From Funneliformis mosseae (Eukaryota > Glomeromycota > Glomeromycetes > Glomerales > Glomeraceae): a DNA stretch of 14,604 nt. Each line of letters opens with the position of its first letter. Within the stretch, counting starts at the first letter, position 1. The translations under genes and the position numbers were made by a program. Below, piece by piece: positions 8,748 through 14,604 of the stretch. Under the pieces are notes generated by a model. The model did not search any database, was not told the origin of the DNA, and saw only the letters and a list, made by a program, of their open reading frames with translations. The stretch is from positions 1 through 14,604 of the forward strand of contig CAJVPP010002503.1 of NCBI GenBank assembly GCA_910592005.1. The letters are read 5' to 3'.

Positions 8748-9384
8748 TTAAGATGATAAAAAATTGTAACCATTAACTAAAGCAGCAAAGGTTAAAACAA
8801 TTAAATTTATAGAAACGCCAATAGGTCTCCATTTGTTGACGGCAAGATGATTTGCAAAAAGGTTAAAAGCCAAATCCCCATGAATTATTCGTCCCAACAA
8901 CAAATTACCACAAGCTACATGTAACCAGAATGGTGAAATATAATTATTTACTTCAATAAAAAATAATAAAAGTAATGCCAAGGGAACATTTTCGGCAAAA
9001 TTTCCATGCGCTCGATTATTCCTTTGAAAATGTCTAAATTGATTATAATCCAATTTGGATTTACTGAGTGGGTTTTCTGCAATCATTTGAGTGACGGAAG
9101 AATCGACTGATGATTCTGAACGTCGTTTTTCAACGCCTGAAATGTATTCAAGTGTGCTATAATCGATGAAAGAACGAAGAGATTGATGTTAATCTGATTA
9201 TTCAGAATATATATATATATATATTTTGTTAAAAAAAAAAAAAAATTTCAGATACTAACCCATCACCAAGAGCTACGAGATATTTTCTACGTACAGATAT
9301 AGCACGGTACGTTAACAATAAATAATATAAAGTCAAAAGGCTTGCGTAAAATGGAACGATTTTATAAGAAATTCTTTCAATCAT
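8748..9384 (-). CDS. MAPEG-family membrane protein (177 aa)
   Basis: Membrane-associated protein of the eicosanoid/glutathione metabolism (MAPEG) superfamily, which includes microsomal glutathione S-transferases and relatives; substrate unknown here. Two exons: 9384-9260 and 9156-8748, joined in phase 2, giving 178 codons with a TAA stop. The first exon gives a hydrophobic segment (about 9-26) ending in the basic RRKYLVALGDG. The family signature F-x-R-x-x-R-A-H-x-N-x-x-E lies at 85-97. Further hydrophobic segments lie at about 99-122 and 152-175. Four membrane helices are expected in the endoplasmic reticulum or another endomembrane. A Ser-rich, charged loop at about 43-76 makes the protein longer than the usual 130-150 residues. 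Using the internal ATG at 9086 would lose the first helix, so the ATG at 9384 is preferred. Confidence 0.88.
9207..9224. repeat. (AT)9 microsatellite
   Basis: An uninterrupted AT dinucleotide run lies in the single intron (9157-9259) of the MAPEG gene, followed on the plus strand by a long poly-A tract. Confidence 0.9.
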
Positions 9385-11059
9385 TTTTTTTTTACTTTTC
9401 AATTGAAAAAGAAAGAAAGAAAGCAGTTAGCTTTTATATCTAGGATTTATGCAAGACCATTCATTGATTATTCAGCAGAATTCAAAATTTATAAAAATTT
9501 ATCCGAGTTATTTATTATAATTTAGCCGATATAATCTACATTTTCTAAAAAGTCTTTCTGCTACACTTTATCATCCAAATGTCATATTTAGATAAAGGTG
9601 TTATTCAAACTTTAAATTCAATAATAATAACTTGAATTTAAAATTCATAATGTTCATTATAAATATAATGAAACATTTAATAAGAATAAAGTTTTATAAA
9701 AAGATTTACTAAAGTTATACATATTGCATTAGTAATCTATATGTATTAAAATTTAAATTCTTTTATTATTATTAAAAAAATAACTGTATACCGGGATTTA
9801 ATCTAAATATTAAACTCGGTTTTTATAAATGTAATCCCTTAAATATTTTTACAAATAGAAAAGGTATTTATTAAAAATAAAGAAATAAAATCATACAATT
9901 GATTTTCTTAATTATATTAATTATATAAAAAAGTGTTTATATAGAAATATAATTTATATTTTAAATAATTATAAGTAGTAACTTTGAAAATTCTTTTTAT
10001 TTTAAACAATAAACACTTTACACAAATCCCTTTTTAAAAGTATGTTTAGTATAAATTATTAAAAGGATATTTATATAATTCTAATTAAATTTGCAATTTA
10101 TAAATTAATTATTAAATATTTGTTATACTATTTATAATTTTAAATAAATAAAAGAAATACATAAAATAATTTATAATGTTAAATTATTAATGTAATTTTA
10201 TATTATGACTATAATGAAATATTTATTATTTCTTAAACTATAAAACAAGTAAATTTGCTTACAAACTTTTTTAAATTTTGATTTTATGTTATAGATTACC
10301 AAATATAAAAAAAAATCTATAAAAAATTTTACATTATATTCTTTAATATTATTATACAAAAGAATATATTTTTTATATTATTTAATTTAAAAAAAAAATA
10401 ATATTTATAAACTTCTAAAAGTTAAATAACTGATTTGGTTAATTTATAGACAAATTTACTATAAAATTAATTTTTATAAAGTTAAATAAATATTAAATAA
10501 AAAATTTTAACCTATTTTTTTTATTAATTAAATATATATTTATATATTATTTTATGTAATATAATTTTACAATTGTATTAATCATTTTAAATCTACTATG
10601 CATTTCCTTTTTCGTTACAAAATTTAAATAACTTTAGCATTTTAACTATAGAATAAACAAATTTATCTATAATAATTATTAATATTTTAATTCATTAAAC
10701 TTGTTAAAAAGTTTACTTTTTGAAAAAATTTTCATAATGTTTTTTTTTATATGTCTAAAATAATTTATTTTATATAAGAAAATGATAAAGTTTATTTTTA
10801 TTTATTTATTTAAAATCATAATTCAGATAATTTACATAAGTATATTCAAGTTTTTAGTAGTTAAAAATTATTGAAAAAAAAATATAAATTATTTATCATA
10901 TAAAATAACTAAATTAATATCTTTATTTAGATAAGTTAATTTATATATTATCTAATTATTTTATAAAATTTTATTATTATGTGAATTAATGTTTACCTAT
11001 ATTTTTATATTTATATTATAAATTAAACTTTCAAAAATTGATCCAATTCTTAATGTTAA

Positions 11060-11640
11060 TAAAATTAATATTGAACTCACCTAATAATTAGCTTTCAACT
11101 TATAAAGTATTTAATATACTGTATATGTGGATTAAGCATTTTTAGTGTATTTACAAAAAAAGAATTGCTAATTATACAAAAGGGAATTTCACATATAATA
11201 AATGCTAATATAATAGCTTCATTAATCATTGATGTATACATATTTGTAATTGTTAACTTAAGTTAATCAACCACTATTTTTTCTGTTTTTTTCCATTTTT
11301 TGGCTAACATTTAATTCATTAAGAGGTACTTCTATTAGAATATTATTCAGATTATTAACTAAAATATAGTTAAAATGATGACACTACTCCTTAAGAATAT
11401 TATTACAGTTATTAGCAAGATGTGTACATAATAAATTTGGTTTAGCACGTGGATAAAATTTTTCACAATATTGGCAAGTTCCTTCTCAATATCTATCACT
11501 TTTAAACTCACCTCTATTAAAATAGTTCTAAATACTACTTTATGAACAGCCTGATTTTATATAGATATCATTTTTATTTTCCTTTTCAAACTCAGTATTA
11601 CTTGAAATATTATTATGTCTTTCTTGTTCAGTTATTTTTA
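11060..11640 (-). pseudogene. Decayed hAT transposase with BED-type zinc finger (N-terminal part)
   Basis: On the minus strand, 11640 to about 11280 reads in one frame as a Ser/Asn/Glu-rich leader, then SSI*NYFNRGEF, then GTCQYCEKFYPRAKPN and CTHLANNCN. The Cys-x2-Cys...His...Cys spacing is that of a BED zinc finger. Stops at 11528-11530 (TAG) and 11486-11488 (TGA) fall where such proteins usually have tryptophan, and there are further stops at 11540-11542 and after the finger. After a frame change, 11228 to about 11100 reads INEAIILAFIIC, IPF, SNSFFVN and LKMLNP, matching the start of the hAT transposase core. Beyond about 11060 no motif is readable. The element is dead, and its termini could not be fixed. 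Confidence 0.8.
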
Positions 11641-12240
11641 AGAAGTAATAAATGTTTTTAATTATAGTTGATAAAGAAAAATTTATTAGTATTACTTTTA
11701 AGAGATATACAAATAATAATTAAATAAAATATGTGAATTTCTATGATTGGCAATTTATCATTAATAATATTACTTTATTAGTATTAATAATATTTCTCAT
11801 ACAACATGTATAATATAAGAAAATACATGTGTTCTGTGATATTTTTTAAAATTTATGTACAAGTAAAAATTAAAAATTTAGACTTTTTACATTCCATAAA
11901 AAAATATCATTTATATATTTATATTTCTTAATTTGAAAATCTGATTTTCTAAATTTGTATAAGTATTTATATTTCTATTATAATTTTATATAAAAATTAA
12001 GAATTTATTTGATCAGCAGTGATATGCTAAATAATTTAAACATAAATGTAATATTCAAAAATTGAAAAACCTGTAACTATAATTTTTGATCAAAAATGAT
12101 AACTTTTGTATGATTTGCATAAAATCTTCAGACTAATTTACACTTTAGACTAATAATTTAAAGTAAATTAATTAATTATAATTTATAATATAATTATATA
12201 TTATAACTTTAATATGGCATATCATAATTTTAGGACCGTT

Positions 12241-12320
12241 AGTTGAAATTAGAGTTGCAATCTAAGTTATAACCTAAAATGCTATAATTATTACTTACAG
12301 TCAGCAACTTTAATTTTAAT
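12241..12320. repeat. Fold-back inverted repeat, MITE-like
   Basis: The left arm, about 12241-12272 (with AAATTAGAGTTGC), is mirrored by the right arm, about 12288-12320, whose reverse complement contains AAATTAAAGTTGC. Both arms continue with an AAGT/ATAA-type match after a divergent 5-6 base block. The spacer is about 15 bases. It is distinctly richer in G and C than its surroundings. No clear target-site duplication was found. Confidence 0.55.
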
Positions 12321-12901
12321 AGATTAAATTAACTAAATCAAGAAGTAATATCTTATAATTTTATAAAATTGTAAAGTAAATTATATAAGAATATTCTTTT
12401 GCTAAATGAAAACTAACATATTATTTATAATACTATTATATTTTCTATTAATAGTATATATACTTATTTCTTTATTAATAATCCTAATAGTTTTAATAAG
12501 ATTTTTTATATAATACCTTATTGACTACTATTAGATTATATAAAATAGTATCTTAATTATAGCTTAATTAATTTATTATTTTTAGTATAAAAAATAGTAT
12601 ATCTTTAGATTTAATAACAATTAAAAAAAGTTTATCAGCTTTTATTAACTTTGTTTATTTACGCTTAATTAAGAATTATAAGAATGTGAATTATATGATT
12701 GGTAAATCATTTTAACTTTTATTAATATTAAAAAGATTTTTGAGTTGATATTAAATTAATTATCTGATAGTTTATTTAATATTGACTTTGTGAATTTATT
12801 TGAGAATAGTAATATATCACAATTTCAGATATATTTATCTGAATTTTTTAAGATTCTTAAAAATTTCAGATCTTTTTTTTAGTAAATTAAAATTAAAAGT
12901 A

Positions 12902-13020
12902 AGAGCTCTGATTATACTATTAAAAAAATTGATTTTATCTTAAAGTCTATATAATAAAATTAGGTTGATTTGTCATACTTTTTAAAATAAAGTAATTGAA
13001 GTTAAAATTATCACTGCTCT
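12902..13020. repeat. Degenerate inverted repeat, about 120 bp
   Basis: AGAGCTCTGATTAT at 12902 is partly mirrored by the reverse complement of ATTATCACTGCTCT ending near 13020 (shared pattern AGAGC-x2-TGAT-x-AT). A weaker inward continuation is of the AATT..TTTAT.TTAAA type. In DNA this AT-rich the inner part could be chance. It may be an old MITE or transposon end. Confidence 0.35.
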
Positions 13021-14531
13021 AATGTTAGAAATTGTATTTTTATCTCTTAAATAATACTAAATCCTTCTAATAGTAATTTATCTTTATTTTAAATTAGCAA
13101 CAGCTTCTAGTCTGTATATTTTTTATGATTATTAATAAATTTTAGAATTAAACTTTAAATTATATTTGATGATTGTAAAATTCCTAAAACTGTTAGATAA
13201 AGAATATATTATTATAATATAATATTTTTATACTCTTTATAAAAAATTTAATAAAATATTTTATTCTATAAAGAAGAAATCTATGTATATATTTATAATA
13301 AGTTAAAAAATTGATTTTTTCTTTAATAAAGTAAGTAAAAAATAAATTGTTTACAATTTACTTTTTTGTATTGATTTTATTAATAATAAAGAAAAATAAT
13401 ATTAATTTAAAAGAAAATAGATACACTTATTTAGCTATTAGTATTATTGTAAATTTAGCCTTAACTTTTATTTATGAAAAATGAATAATATAATTTTTAA
13501 GATTTTGGTAATATATATCAGTAACAATTTTTTTTTGATTTTAACTATCATTATCACATGTATTATTTCAATTATTATTTATTGTATTACCTATTATATA
13601 ATCAGATAATTAAAAAAATATAAAATATAATTAATTTTAAAAAAAAAAAATTTTATATATAAATTTTTTTTAAAATTTTAATTATAAAAGTTCTTTTATA
13701 TTTATATTAATAAATAAATAAATATAAATAAATTAAATAAATTTATAATAAAATAAAATTTTTTTTCATTTTGATAGTTTAAAAAATATTTATTTTTTAA
13801 AATTTTTAATATTCTTAAATGATATTTACTAATTTATTTAATAAAATAATATTAATAATTAAAAATTTTACAAATTCAAGATTAATATTTAGTTTATAAG
13901 ATAGAAATAATTTAAATAAAAAAATAAAAAATTAATATAAATGGTTAAAATTTTACTTTGGATTTATATATGATACTTCTTAAAAAGTTGTTTTATTCAA
14001 TTTATAAAACATAAATAAATTATTTTACGAAAAAAAAATATATAATATTATTTATTTATTTATAATACTTATATTTACCTTTTAAATTAATTTAAAATTG
14101 AGATCTAAAAATATGACTTTAGTTAAATATTCTTTAATAATAAGTATATTAAATAAATAAATTTGTGATAAGAATTTTTGGCAATTCTTTTATTTTTAAA
14201 TGTTATCTTAGTGTTAGCAATTTAAATAAATGATTTTAACTTCAAATATTAATCTAATGATATGAATAGAATTTAAATTGGAATATTGGATTTTAGTAAT
14301 GATTTTTAAACAAATTTATAGCTAAAGTATTCATTAGAGTAAAATTGAAAATCATATAAATTGTTTTAATTTAGAAAATTACAAGAGAAATTTCAAATTA
14401 AATGCGCAACTTGAGCGATAATATAAACAAAAAATTAGATTAAAGATATTTATAATTTAAATGATCTGGCAAATTTCGTTCAATTTTATGTAATCGGATA
14501 TTTATTCAGAAAACTTGTTTTTGACAATGGG

Positions 14532-14604
14532 AGGTTTGCTATTAAAATCGAGTTACGAACATAGTAAATCATATGATCCGTAACGTGATTTTAATAGCAA
14601 ACCT
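14532..14604. repeat. 73-bp near-perfect inverted repeat at the window end
   Basis: Arms of 26 bases (14532-14557 and 14579-14604) match at 24 of 26 positions when one is reverse-complemented; the first 18 bases (aggtttgctattaaaatc) are identical. The 21-base loop contains the palindrome atcatatgat. The right arm ends exactly on the last base supplied. It could be a small fold-back element, a terminal part of a larger inverted repeat, or a contig-end artefact. Confidence 0.85.

Larger units (their letters stand above)
9480..14400. other. 5-kb extremely AT-rich, gene-free block
   Basis: From just upstream of the MAPEG gene to about 14400 the sequence is visibly poorer in G and C than the genic part, with scattered stops in all frames and no ORF of 60 codons. 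The recognisable contents are a decayed hAT transposase on the minus strand (about 11640-11060) and imperfect inverted repeats at 12241-12320 and 12902-13020. A short hairpin-like ACCG...CGGT pair occurs at 9790-9820. The rest is featureless to me. Mutational decay of transposon insertions towards AT is the simplest explanation. Confidence 0.75.

Noticed and set aside
12012..12030. CAGTG-type string (gatcagcagtgatatgc) as a possible hAT terminus
   Set aside because: Its orientation would mark an element extending to the right, away from the hAT relic, and no matching opposite end or 8-bp duplication was found.

Overview
The window looks like nuclear DNA of an intron-rich, AT-rich early-diverging fungus, most likely an arbuscular mycorrhizal fungus (Glomeromycotina, Rhizophagus-like). 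The reasons are many short introns (about 70-290 nt) with GTAAGT/GTAAAT donors and TAG/CAG acceptors, long poly-A/poly-T tracts in introns and flanks, and a decayed hAT transposase relic with a BED-type zinc finger of the kind I associate with these genomes. The genus is inference. No contiguous ORF covers a whole gene, so the gene models below were built by joining exons by eye. They are supported by phase agreement at every junction, by comparison of two paralogs inside the window, and by family motifs.

Layout. (1) About 1-5640 holds two divergently transcribed paralogs of an unrecognised protein family with two membrane segments. One is on the minus strand (2293 down to past the left edge, 8 exons seen, partial). 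The other is on the plus strand (3840-5636, 7 exons, 383 aa). A 1.55-kb shared upstream region separates them. They share exon lengths and phases, including a 10-nt microexon, but differ in their C-terminal tails: tandem Pro/Asn/Ser-rich 40/44-aa repeats in one, an acidic tail in the other. (2) 5637-6654 is non-coding DNA between convergent genes. (3) 6655-9384 holds three closely packed minus-strand genes, listed here from right to left: a MAPEG-family membrane protein (177 aa), a protein I read as an actinoporin-like (cytolysin/lectin fold) domain with a C-terminal extension (249 aa), and a complete small cytidine deaminase (134 aa). (4) About 9480-14400 is a 5-kb, extremely AT-rich, gene-free block. 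It contains the wreck of an hAT transposase on the minus strand and two fold-back, MITE-like inverted repeats. (5) The last 73 bases form a near-perfect inverted repeat ending at the final base of the window.

The deaminase (pyrimidine salvage) and MAPEG genes are ordinary housekeeping or detoxification types. The parts most likely to be undescribed are the two-membrane-segment paralog pair and the actinoporin-like gene. I see no operon-like functional link between the blocks, and co-direction of the three minus-strand genes need not mean shared function.
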